Source: Castanea sativa
Lineage: Eukaryota > Streptophyta > Magnoliopsida > Fagales > Fagaceae
Reading direction: 5' to 3'
NCBI RefSeq assembly: GCF_040712315.1
Contig: NC_134015.1
Span: 10,498,945-10,562,944, forward strand
Length of the DNA stretch: 64,000 nucleotides
The translations under genes were made by a program, and so were the position numbers. The notes under the pieces are model-generated. The model was not told where the DNA came from, did not search any database, and was given only the letters and a program-made list of their open reading frames with translations. Shown here in pieces: positions 10,461-21,600 of the stretch; the stretch's first letter is position 1; every line of letters starts with the position of its first letter.

Positions 10461-11838
10461 CCATACTGGTAATGCCAACCAGATATATTGCCAGCTTCAG
10501 TTAGAGCTTCTCTCCACCTTTGAACATCGTTGTTATCCTTGACTTTTTCATGTTCAGCCAGTGCTTCCCCGAATTTTCCCTTTTGGTTACGAACTTCTGA
10601 TGGATCCACATTGTAGAAAACCGGCCGCACCAACTGATCATTCTTCTCACAGTCAACAATCTTAGCAAGTTCATTCAAACACCAAGCGGAGGATGCATAA
10701 TTTTCAGAGAAAACGACAATTGAAAGCGTTGAACTCTCTATGGTTTTGAGAAGTTGGGCAGAAATTTGTTCTCCTCTTGAGAGATTATCATCGATGAAGG
10801 TGCGAATACCCAGCCGAACCAGAGCGTTATACAAGTGGCTTATGAAACCAAGGCGGGTATCTTCACCTCTAAGGGTGCGTTTGTTTCGACAGTAAAGCAA
10901 TTCCGGAAAATGTTTTCAAGAAAAGAAAATATTTTCCGGAAAGGAAAATATTTTTAGGTGTTTGGTGGCATTTTAAAAAATACTTTGGAAAATATTTTCA
11001 GGTGTTTGGTTGTGATCTTGAAAATATTATAGAAAATACATTTTTTACTTGATGCTCACATTTTCTCAACTTCCAATCAAATATTTATCATCATTTCTCA
11101 GTAAAATCACAAAAGAAACAAAACCCAAAAAAAAAAAATCCTAAAATCCGAGAGAGAAGCGGCGCGATCGCGAAGGAGGAGGCGCGATCAAGGATCGCGA
11201 AGGCAGCGCGATCAAGGATCCTGGGGTGCGACGGCGCAATCGCGAGGGCTGGGGTGCGTCGGCGCGATCGCGATGCTGGGGTGCGCTATCGCGATCGGTG
11301 CTGGGGTGCGACTGCGCAAGATCGCAGTGCCAGGGTGCAACGGCGTGATCTCGCGGTGGGTCATGGCGCGATCTCGCGCTGGGTCATGGCGCGATCTCGC
11401 GCCGTTGGTGGGCTGGTAAAGTGGGTCGGAGGTGTGTGGGTGTGGGTTTGTCCAGTGGGCCGGAGCTGTGTGGGGATCGGAGATGTGTGGGTGAGGTTTC
11501 GTCCAGTGGGCCGGAGCTGTGGGAGAGTGGCGGCGCTCGTCGGACGGTGGGTGAAGCTCGGACCGGCTTGAGGCAGGGAGTGGAGCTTGACTGGAGCTTG
11601 ACTTGAGGCAGCGAGAAGGCGAGAGGGAAAATAGGACTGAAACGGTTTGAAGGTAAAATACAAATGGAAAAGAATTTCCGGGTCAGAGGCCTAAGTTTTA
11701 CAGTCAACTGTTCTTATTTTCCGTTTGACCATATTTTCAGCACCTGCCAAACACCCGAAAATGCGGAAAACCATTTCCTGAAACCGTTTACCGTCGAAAC
11801 AAACGCAGCCTAAAACTCAAGAAGACGTCAAAGTTCAT
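10461..11838 (-). pseudogene. TNL-1 exon 1: TIR domain split by a transposon
   Basis: The 3' part (10869-10461) encodes RGEDTRLGFISHLYNALVRL through SENYASSAWCLNELAKIV, keeping the Glu of WCLxEL that is the NADase catalytic residue in the family, and ends at the phase-2 donor ATGG|GTATGT. The 5' part (11838-11814) encodes MNFDVFLSF. Removing the element plus one copy of its TAA duplication joins them as agt-ttt-aga-ggt-gaa, exactly S-F-R-G-E. Upstream codons SSSSSFTPRP match the TNL-2 leader, but its ATG equivalent is shifted by one base, so only the internal ATG at 11838 is in frame. Confidence 0.9.
10873..11810. mobile_element. PIF/Harbinger-type non-autonomous element in the TIR exon
   Basis: 938 bp bounded by TAA at 10870-10872 and 11811-11813. 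The left end is gggtgcgtttgtttcgacag and the right end, inverted, is ggctgcgtttgtttcgacgg, giving a terminal repeat of about 25 bp. The 3-bp TAA/TTA target and G-rich ends are hallmarks of PIF/Harbinger (Tourist-like) elements. Subterminal regions repeat gaaaatattttc and caggtgtttgg. The core (about 11150-11560) is strikingly GC-rich with repeated gcgatcgcg and atcgcgatg. ORFs across the core have no transposase motif, so it would rely on a transposase supplied from elsewhere. Confidence 0.85.
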
Positions 11839-12610
11839 GGGTCGGGGGGTGAAAGAGGAAGATGAGACTTCATTGCCGGTCACAAGAGACATGGGAGATA
11901 TAGGAATTGATGGTTGGGATGACCTGAAAGGAGGAGGAGAAACTGAGAAAGAAAGAAATGGGATTTGGAATTGGAAGAGACGACTGGCGAGAGGAGTTGT
12001 CAGTTTGCAAAGAAAAGGAACGTCTGGACGCGTGTTTAAGCTGTCTAAGCATACTATTCATGACTTTATTCTATAATCAATTCTCAAATCACATATAATA
12101 ATGTTAGCTTGGAAAAAAAGGGTGTAAAATAAATACCCAAGTTAAAAATGTTTTTGTTTTTCAAAAAAAAATTAAAAATGTTTCTTTTGCTAAAAAAAAA
12201 AGTTCAACATGTTTTAAAATATTGGCTTATCTCCCTTATTGTGGAACCTCTTGGAAATTTGGGAACAATACGAGAGAATGTATATTTTTTGATAAATATT
12301 AATCAACGCTATAAGTCCATTTGTTAATAAACCAATTTTAGAAACATTTTTATGTAAAAAATAATAATAATTGACTGCTTTTTATATTTTTTATCAAATT
12401 AATATTAAAATTTTCTTGGAATGATTCTTTAACAAATGACATTCTAGAAATTTATTCATATTAGCAAATCAATAAAGTGCTCATCCAAACGTATCTATGT
12501 TTGTCAAACATACATGGCTACATGGTGATGATGATGAAGCCATCTGCTGTAATACTAATACCTTCAATTTTTTTTAATTTTCAAATAATATTTGAAAACT
12601 AAAATAACAA
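11839..12610. other. 5' flank of TNL-1
   Basis: No separate gene. The first 60 bases hold the out-of-frame remnant of the leader peptide. At 12142-12205 there is a poly(A)-stub pattern: ttaaaaatgttt at 12142-12153 and 12172-12183 flanks an 18-bp A/T-run insert, and a second, weaker repeat (gttcaacatgtttt) follows another A run. Confidence 0.5.
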
Positions 12611-14190
12611 AATGATAATTTGTTCAACTCAAAGCCCCACTAACAGAAGAAGTGTCATTACTCTTTAATCTTGTAACGTTTCTTCTATCTAACTAGTCAA
12701 GCATGGCATATCCGGGTACACTTTCCAAAAGCGCCTTACAGCTGAATTCTTTCTTCAAATCCTAGTCCTCCAAAATCGAGGAAAAAAATATTTGCTATAA
12801 TACAGATGCTTCTTAATCCCTTCTTAAGAATTAGCTTTCAATTTATATGGCACACCGGGTACCTTAACTATATTTTAGCTCAGTTATTGCATTGAACAAC
12901 ATTGCATATCTTCCATGACCCTCATGTACAAAGACCCAAAATTTCAACACTATGTTCCATGCTTTGGTTCCAAAGAACCACATATGCCCTTGTTCATGTT
13001 CTCCTAGGTCAAAGAAGACCTTTTTTCCCCACTGCATTAGCATCAACTATATACTGAATAGGATGTTCTAATTGCTCTACGACTCCAAAATTCTCCATTT
13101 GATAGGTCCAAATTTTACAATAATTCAGAGGTTCTAAAATCCTTTTTATGGAACTGCATTCAAGAAAGAGAGTATCAGATTGTTTCCAATCTTTATATTT
13201 CAAGTAGCCTCTCTAATGCTAATTCCTTCACTTCCTCCAAATTCACTGAAATCTTGCAGTCTTGTTCACTAGAGTAACAGCATCAATAGCGGGAGAGAGA
13301 TTGAGTTGGTTATTTAGTTAGGTAGTTACAATGGAGAAGTGGTTTTGAGTGGTATTGATAAGGAGAGAGATGGGAGGGGCAGAGAGAAATGGATATTGGG
13401 TGAAGAGGCACTGAGGCAGGAGTAGTAGGAGGGATCTGATAGAGGATTAGGGAAAAAGAAGAGAGGTAGGGTGGGGCATTGAGGAGTATGGAGAGGAGAG
13501 AGAGAGGGGAAGTGCAGTGGTTTTGAGGGAGTGGGGAAGAGAGAAGGGAAGACCATGCCAAGGGAATGTGGACATTCTTGGAAAGTCCACATTTTATATA
13601 TGGTGTGCAAGTATGTGGACACTGATAGATGTGAAGTAATAAGCAGTTTATTTATTTTTTGATACAGCCAAAAGGAAGGGTTGGTACAAGTTTATTACAA
13701 GACCAAGATATACAATTTAGAAGGAAATTTAGCTATAGAACCCTAACCTCAGTTAGTACCCTGTTATGAGCAGCAAAAATACACATGGAACTCAAAACTC
13801 AGAAATACACTTTGGCAAGTCAGAACTCAGAAGCATCTTCCACCATCACTTTTATTCATCATGGAAGCTTTTTCTTCTTCGTGCAGATATTGCAATCAAG
13901 AGGGTAAGGAGGGGGAATTCTTTTAGCATAGCTGTGAAAAAATTTTTTTTTTTTTAAATGCAAAACATCCAGCAGTCTTCTTTGCCTAATGTATCACAGC
14001 TGAAGAAACTAGGAAACAGTTTTTGAAATTTTTCCTCCAACTTGGAGAAGTATTCCAAATGGTGATCACCAATTGCCAATTATCAGGAGCTGTGCACACC
14101 AAGACAGACCCCTCTGGTGTTTGATCTTTGGTGTTTGATCTTAAGCTTGCAATGCCTGAGCTGTTGCAAAAGCACTGGAGTACCTGCAAA
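12611..14190. repeat. Segmental duplication, copy 2 (other copy 1383-5030)
   Basis: Matches include the block near 12611-12650 with about 1390-1420, 12700-13200 with 4320-5000, and 13660-14190 with 3340-4000 (ccaattatcaggagctgtgc is identical). A purine-rich stretch at 13340-13560 (gggagaga-type) is private to this copy. No intact gene is present. Confidence 0.6.
13986..14189 (-). pseudogene. Second copy of the unknown conserved exon
   Basis: Minus-strand reading keeps VCTAPDNWQLVIT and KNCF as in 3639-3974, with a local duplication (tggtgtttgatctt repeated at about 14114-14140). No function recognised. Confidence 0.35.
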
Positions 14191-14989
14191 ATAGAGGCTT
14201 AGAGAGCATTAGGAAAGATTGCATAGAGCTATCTTTTTCACAATTTATAAAATTTGGTTGTTTAAATAAATCACTATTAAGAAAGTGTATTAGAAAGAAA
14301 GGTCAGTAACTTTTTGCCTTCTAGGTCTATACCAATTAGTAACCATCCAAACTTCCCCTGACTACTCAGTACTCGTGTGTTTTGACTACATATGGATTCT
14401 CCTCAATTGCTTCTTTTATCTCTTCCTTGATGACTCTCTGACCTTTTTAACGGCATGATGAGGTTTAAGAAGTCACAGATTTTCATTTCTTCTCTGATGA
14501 GATATTTTGAATACCCAAGTTGGACATTGCATATCCTCAATTATCATTAATCCCCATCAGAAAGGCATTATTGTCGTTCTCCATTTTTATGTTCAAAAAA
14601 CTTGATCTACCATTCCAACTTTCATTACCATAAATCAAGCATAGATCACAAAAAACAATTTAGGAACATTTAGCAAAGTCATCAAAAAAATCCATATATG
14701 ATTGCATAAATACTAACAAACATATCCCGCATTTGTGAATATGATTTCACAACAGTCCTTCATTCTTAGTGCCACCTGAATAACAAATGCACCAGAATAT
14801 AGTACATACCTCTAATTATCTCCTCACGCCCTAATAAGCCTCCCCATTTTTTTTCCCCATTTTTATGGTAAGTCATGTTCTAGCAAATAAGCCTCGCTGA
14901 ATTCTGACACATTTTGATGATACACAAATACCATTATGTTGAGAACTACACGAAACCCACAAATAACTTAACTCAAACATGGATGCCAC
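14191..14989. other. No gene recognised
   Basis: AT-rich intergenic sequence with only short ORFs and no clear terminal repeats or RNA structures. Confidence 0.5.
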
Positions 14990-17820
14990 TTAATCTGCAT
15001 ACAATTAATCAGTGGTCATTACAATCGAAATTTAGTGTCCTATAATTAAAATAGGTATAGACTCACATCGAACTACAAGGAATAATAAAATTAAGTGATT
15101 CACATTTTGATAAAGAACAAGATTTATTTAAAACTTCCAGCAGTGAAGCCATTCTGAATGGGGAGATCCTTTATTTCCGTGTAATCTTCATTAAGCTTAA
15201 ATTTTGATCTTCTAGCACGTCTTTGCCACTCATAATGCCAAATCTTCTACTGCATGATGCAACCATCCAGGACAAAGCTTGAGCATTGCATGTAGGACCA
15301 ATCTTATTCCTTCTGTGCAATTGCTCTAACTCAAGGTTAATATAATAACAGTCCATGAGAATCACTACTACCAAATATTGGTCATCCTCTTCACCTACAA
15401 CTTCAAAATAACCCTATTACAAGCAAGAATTTATTCTAAAGGGCACCAAAGCAAAATTGGAACAATTATATTGTTTCATATGGTTAAACAAAATCAATCT
15501 CCAACATTACTTGAAATGGAGAGATTTCAAAGTTTTTATACGACACTTTCAGGACTAAACGCAGTAATTGCATTATTGTGAAATTAAAACTTATGACAAC
15601 ACTAATTAGTCAAAGTTTTTACATTAACTTATGCTAGTGTAGTTTTCGCATGGCCTTCATCTATAATTATGCAGATGGTCATAAATTATCTATCAAGTCA
15701 TAAATTGAATGTTCCAATCCTTTCAACCTATAGGTAGTATTGAGAGAGAGAGAGAGAGATCATCAATCCCAGCTCATAGTCATCAATGTCCAGTGAGTGA
15801 ATTTAGTAATTTTGCCTTTCATTGGTGTTGCCATTTCCATATATCAAAAACAAATATTTAAAATTTGAGAGAGTTCTATTATGGTATGTTTATTCATGAG
15901 ATCTTAATTTGAAACTTATGAGAGTTGCATGAAATTTTACACATTCAGAAGAATTTTAAAAAAGAGTAAATATGGGGAAAATCTCACCAAATGCTGCAGC
16001 CTGTTATAGGCTTGTGAAAAGAAAATCTCACTGGCACCATTACATGCAACCAATATCTTGAACCACTTGGTTATACCCTCCAACAGAAGCTGGATTTCCA
16101 TTAATCAAGTAGGAATAAGCATAATTGTCAGTTCTATGACATCAGACTTTGGATAGTAACGACAGAAAATGACACGATGCAACTGAAAGAACGATGATAT
16201 AGTAAGTTAAGGAACAACACAATGAAATATGAATATATAAGCAGGCAATAAAATTCTGTGAATTATTTGGGAAGCTCTCAATTCTGAAACAAGAAATATA
16301 CCAATCATCAAATTGGGGTCTTCATTGTTGAAATCTGCATTGCATGAAAATATTCTACATCTTCATTAGAAACCCCTTCAACATATATAATAGCAATTTG
16401 TAAAAACTCAGAACAGACCAACCTTGGTATAAGAATCCTAGACATAATCTCAGTGGTTACCATTTCTCCTGTTTCATCCCAACATAACCCACTCTATTGA
16501 AGAACCTTTATGTCATTATATTGCCTTATCAAATGTTTGTATCTATGCCTGAGAGCATCCTGACCATTTCAGTCCATGCTTCGGCAATGAGTCCATGACC
16601 TACTTTATTCCCTCCAAGTACCTGTTTTCATGACAAATCAATGAGGTAATGATCCATTGTTGATGTCGAGCTCATTCTCAGACATTCACTATCGGGAATG
16701 ATAAATCTATTCGGTCCCAATAATCTTATTTAAGGAGAAAACTATTCATTCATCAAAACATTTCAAAGTTCTCTTTACTTGAATGCACTTAACTTGTTGG
16801 GACAAGGCTATTCATTGTAACACCTAACTGGTGATTAGCTTTTATTCTTTAAAAGCAGCTGATACTTCTTGAAGTACACATTACTACATGCTAAAAGATA
16901 ACCAATATAATTTAAATCAGTCATACTGCCTTTAGATCTTATCTAGTTAATAGAGCAACAAATTAAAAAAAAAATTAAAATTACTTCCAGAAACAATCAA
17001 AAAGGAAAAAAATACCATCAAGACCAGTCCAATCAATCATGAATTTGCAAAGCTAAATACCCTGTACTCATTTCTCTATAACACTTTTCTTTTACCTTTA
17101 TTTTTTGTGTTATTGGGCCGGGGGATCAAAAATGTTAATTTTTCCCATAATAAAGACAAGTTTGCAAAATATGTATTATCATTAGGTACTAGTTATTTCA
17201 TATTTGGCTTAGGTTACAATAAACTATAAACATATTACTCATCCTTGTGCAAAGCAGAACACGGTTGACTGGCCATTAGTATATAGATTTTGGAGATGCT
17301 AAAAGGCCATATTTCTTCAAAATATATTAAACTCTTGTGGGAAAAGAGTCCATCTATGTTTGACATGACTCATAATAAGACATGGGGTGGGGGGGTGTTT
17401 GGTTGCTTGACTCTATCTTGTTTGTTTTAAGCATACTTTCTAGAGTAATAATAATAAATAAATAAATCTTTTGCATAACCAAATTTATCACTACCCACAG
17501 CAGGATCAATATAAGCATAATACTAATATCAACATTTCAATGCCAATGAGAAATGCAAAATTATGACAAGATATAAAAACACACCTATATTCATTTCTTG
17601 AATAACATGGTATCACCAATATCCACCAAAGAAAGGGTCTAGCAATGAGTTTTAAGGCAAACATCTTGAACAGAAACCTTTTTCTTTTTCTCTTTTTTTT
17701 TTTTTTTATCACAATGATCCTCCAAGGTGTGCCAATCATTAACATTTTCTATAAATTTCAACAATGCCACTGTCTAGTTCATCATCAATGGTCCTCCAGG
17801 GTGTGCCAACCTGTAAGTTT
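14990..17820 (-). pseudogene. Decayed copy of the Myb/SANT-like gene at 59.7-62.9 kb
   Basis: Blocks align in order with the right-end gene: 16180-16420 with 59650-59840 (last exon and its 3' flank), 16430-16690 with 59990-60300 (domain exon), 16800-17300 with 61550-61980, and 17340-17600 with 62090-62350. In the domain exon about 20 codons between VRM and the DTN-like region are missing, and codons are replaced by stops. A further domain-like piece at 15171-15374 reads LEQLHRRNKIGPTCNAQA. No continuous frame spans any module, so the gene is dead. Its position between two TNL copies suggests it was caught in cluster duplication. Confidence 0.7.
15741..15759 (+). repeat. Short (GA)n tract
   Basis: gagagagagagagagaga, 9 units. 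Confidence 0.8.
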
Positions 17821-18142
17821 TTAAACAATTAAATCAAATTCCCGAATAAATTTTTTTTTCCTACTTTTCGGGTAGAGAGGAAAAAAAGGGAGATGGCCTG
17901 ATAGTTAGAGCTCCTGTGCTCCACATACATTGACCATATTGAAGAAAACAAACCCAAATCATATCAAAAACAGAATTGTTGCACCTCAATGAAGGTTAAG
18001 CAATCAAAGAAATTATAACCAGGGAGGTATGTTCTGAATATTTCAATGTAATAACAACCGCAAAAGATATCAAACAAAGACATACAAAGGAAAACAGTTT
18101 CAATGTAATAACAGTACCTTGCCACGTTTCTTTGAAATTTGA

Positions 18143-18601
18143 TCAAGAGGTTCTCCCTTTCTTTGACTGCGGATACTGATCACTAATGGTTGAGTCAAAC
18201 TCCAAATCCAAGTCAGACCCATTTTTCACATCCATTGAAAGCCCCGAATCAGAAACCGAGGATGACCCGCCACCATTCATAGCACTTGAGATAATCCGAC
18301 TTTCCAAATTGCTCGAATGCACTGAAACTGGTCCTGCTGAATATGTGGAGCCAACCTCCTTGGGACACCGACAACGGGTTTGAGCTCCACACAAACATTT
18401 GCGGCTCCTTGCTACTAAGGGTCTTTTTTTGTTGCTGATTTTTCTTGCTTTTAGTAATGGTTGAAGAGAAGTACTTGGGGTTGGCCACAGGGTTCTACGG
18501 TACTGGGTATTGTACAGTCTACGCAGGATAAAATTTGGACCTTTGAGAAGAGATGGTCTAAGCCGTTGGTGCACATTTCTTCTCTTTGAAATTCGACGGC
18601 C
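18143..18601 (-). pseudogene. TNL-2 lost C-terminal tail (after in-frame TGA)
   Basis: Still open in the same frame for about 152 codons: GRRISKRRNVHQRLRPSLLK, then a Lys/Arg-rich part (KARKISNKKRPLVARSRK), a Ser-rich part and an acidic stretch, ending KGRTS-stop. It matches the TNL-1 tail closely, so the loss is recent. Translation would need readthrough. Confidence 0.75.
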
Positions 18602-21600
18602 TCAGGGTTGGATACAATAGTTGTCATGGAAGATAGTGGATTTTTGAGGTTGAGGACAAATGCATTGTACATGGACTCCTATACATTCAATATTAGGAGA
18701 TTTTTCGCCAGAAGGAAGAGGAGAGGTTTGACAGAAGATCTCAACGAGATTCTGATCACCAAGATTGAAGCCCTCAAATAGTTCCTGCAATGAGATGCAA
18801 GAAAAACACATGTGCTCATAACCCCAACTCTCTACAATCATTATGTTTTTGGTCATTTGTTTACTGCCATTGATGGAAATGATGGCATGACAATAAAAAC
18901 CGAAATCATTTGGTGGCTCAAAAGCAACACAGAGAGCAATTGTTGGAAATTCCGGACCAATTAAGAATGATATTAAATTTCCATTCCTTTGATGGTTGAA
19001 ACAACTTGGAATCTCATTGTTGACATATTTGCCAAATGGGAAAGCACTTGCACGGGATATTGTAGTAAATGAGGGAGTACCCATTAACATGTGGCTGGTC
19101 ACACCTAAACATGGTGGTAGATTTGGCGGAACCCCTATCAATTCTCGAAACTGCATGCAAGTAACGAAATCATCAAATTACATCTTAGCAAATGAAGTCA
19201 CGTAGTATTTGGAAGGTAGCAAAAACTGTTTCTAAGTAAGTTTAAGTTTAAGAGAGATACCCGATGAAAGATTGATTTTGAACTCCGCAGAAGAGGCCAC
19301 TTATTTGTTAAAGTTAAACATCTTAAACTTCGTGGAAGCCTAGGAATTTCCCAACTTGGAATATGAAGCCAATGTAATCTCTCACATCTGCTTATGCTTT
19401 CTGGGAGGGTAACATCTTCGCGACAGTCGAAGAAGCCTAATCTTTCCAATGTGACGGGGCAACAATAATTCAAAATAAAATCTATTGCTGATTGATTAAA
19501 AACTTGAAAAAGAAATAGGTTTTTCAAGCTTGGAAAAACATATTTGGAAAAGCCTCCCAGAGAATTGCACAATGGCTGTCTATCAATCTCCGCATCACTT
19601 GGAAATGTGAAGAAATTGCCAATAAGACGGAGTGTCTCTATATGTTGTAAATTATAGATGCTACCTGAAATATGACATGGGTTTCCAAGCCCTGCAATAT
19701 ACAACTCCCTAAGCCCAATCAAATTCCCAAATGACAGATTTTGACAGCTTTGCTTACGACAAAACCGAAATGACCGCGGACTGGTCTGAAGGCTAAGGCA
19801 AAGCCCAAAATACCCCACTGCAAGCCTATCAAGACGCCCCACGGAGTTTTCAATCTCAACCAAATTTTCACACCCACTAAGATCCAATTCCTTTATGTTT
19901 GGACACATTGATAAGTCAGGTGTTTTCCTAATGAATGGACAATAGCTTAAGTCCACATGTGTCACGAATTCCAATGCACGAATCTGTGAAAGAAAAAAAT
20001 AATTCGAAATTTAGAAGTATTTATTAAAAAATTAAAAATAAAAACTTTAAAAATATATAATAATTTACAAATAAATACTAATGACAATACCTGCATTAAA
20101 GGTTCCACCATTCGGTTACGAGGCATTTGGAGCACAACTAGTTTTTTAGGACAAAAACTCGATGGCAATGAAGAAAAAGGATATGCATCCCAGTCAAGCA
20201 ATCTTAATCCATTGGGAAGATATTCAAGGCCTCCATGGAAATGTACATTACGAATTATTAGGAATCTCAAATTTTTCATCTTATGAAATATTTGTGCCTC
20301 TAATTGCACCATTGTTGATTTTGATTCAGGCGACCGCAACATTATGCCTCGAATTCTATCCGATCCCTAATGGAATAAAAGGGTAAGTAAATCACCAAAA
20401 AAGAAATAACAATTATTAAATTTTAAACAAAAATCACATTAAGAATTTTGAATTTTCTTCCACATTAAAAGGGATAAATAAAAAATGTGATTACGACTTT
20501 CATGTGGGAAAAATGGAGAAAATGAATCAAAAAAATTTTACCATGTCTTCAGTTAGTACATCAAGAGCCTCCTCATAATTCCATAGTCTGCTACGTTGTC
20601 CCGGGTTTCCTTGTGATTCTTGTCGAACAATTTCCCTACCCATTTGTTGTAGCAAGTCATGCATCCACAATGTATTCTCTTCTTTAGTCAAAAGACACTT
20701 CTCAATAAGTTTTTTAATACCTAATACTGGGTATAAATCGCAAGTGCCTAGTATCTCTACAACCTTATCATAATTATATCCCTTGAAGAAACATGCAATA
20801 TCAAGGAAAATATGTTGTTCGGTTTCGCCTAATCCATCATAACTTATTTGTAGTATTTTTTGTATATCTCTACTAGGAATTTTTTCATACTTATTTATTG
20901 CGCTTTCCCATTCGAGTTCAGTTCTTCCATACAAATCAGCACCCATTACTACTAGAGCTAGTGGAAGGCCTTTAGCATAGCATATAACTCGGTCCACAAG
21001 TTTCAAATAATCTTCATTTGGTTCGTTGCTTCGAAAGGCATGCTTGCTAAAGAGTTCAATAGATTCATTTTCATTTAATTCCTCAACTTGATAGGTTGAG
21101 ACACCATTTTCAAAAGTGTCTAGCAAGTGTTTTTCTCTTGTTGTCACAATTATTCTACTTCCAGAAGCAAACCAATCACATTTTCCAAGCAATTTTTTTA
21201 TCTGGTCCAAATTATCCACATCATCAAGAATGATAAGAACCCTCTTTTGGCAAAGAATTTTATTTATCATGTCGGTTCCTCTACATTCATTATGCACCTT
21301 CAAACTCCTATCACCTAAAACCTCATAAATAAGTGCCTCTTGTAAGTGGATTATGCCTTTTGTTATTGACTTCTCTCTAATATTCTCTAGAAAAATTTTT
21401 ACTTCAAAATGATATGAAATTCTATTATAAATAGCTTTTGCAATTGTAGTTTTGCCTACTCCCCCAAGGCCATAAATCCCTACTATGCTAATATCATCAT
21501 TTGATTCAATATTTGAAGATTTTAGAACATCCTCTACGAGAAAATTTATTCCAACTGGATATTCAGCAACAGATAATGGCATCTGATTGAATATAGACTT

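Larger units (their letters stand above)
5745..11838 (-). pseudogene. TIR-NBS-LRR resistance gene, pseudogene (TNL-1)
   Basis: Five exons read leftward: TIR (11838-11814 joined to 10869-10461), NBS (9551-8450), first LRR (8341-8069), second LRR (7702-6887), and C-terminal C-JID plus tail (6788-5745). The proteins of this family sense pathogen effectors and signal through TIR NADase activity. All exon phases would fit, but four lesions are visible. A 938-bp transposon splits the TIR exon at S-F/R-G-E-D-T-R. The ATG that matches the TNL-2 start (11873-11871) is one base out of frame. The acceptor before the first LRR exon reads TG instead of AG at 8343-8342. A TAG stop interrupts the second LRR exon at 7372-7370. 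Intact domains elsewhere suggest recent death. Very likely non-functional as a full receptor. Confidence 0.9.

Noticed and set aside
11254..11707. GC-rich ORFs in the PIF-type element
   Set aside because: Four overlapping frames on both strands are open because of low stop frequency in GC-rich repeats; no transposase motifs.
13310..13622. Pro/Ser-rich ORFs on the minus strand
   Set aside because: They arise from a purine-rich stretch and are not kept in the duplicate copy.
17712..17811. Pair of 23-bp repeats around 50 bp (cctccaaggtgtgcc)
   Set aside because: Could be a small insertion or local duplication; the spacer has no element features, so not called.
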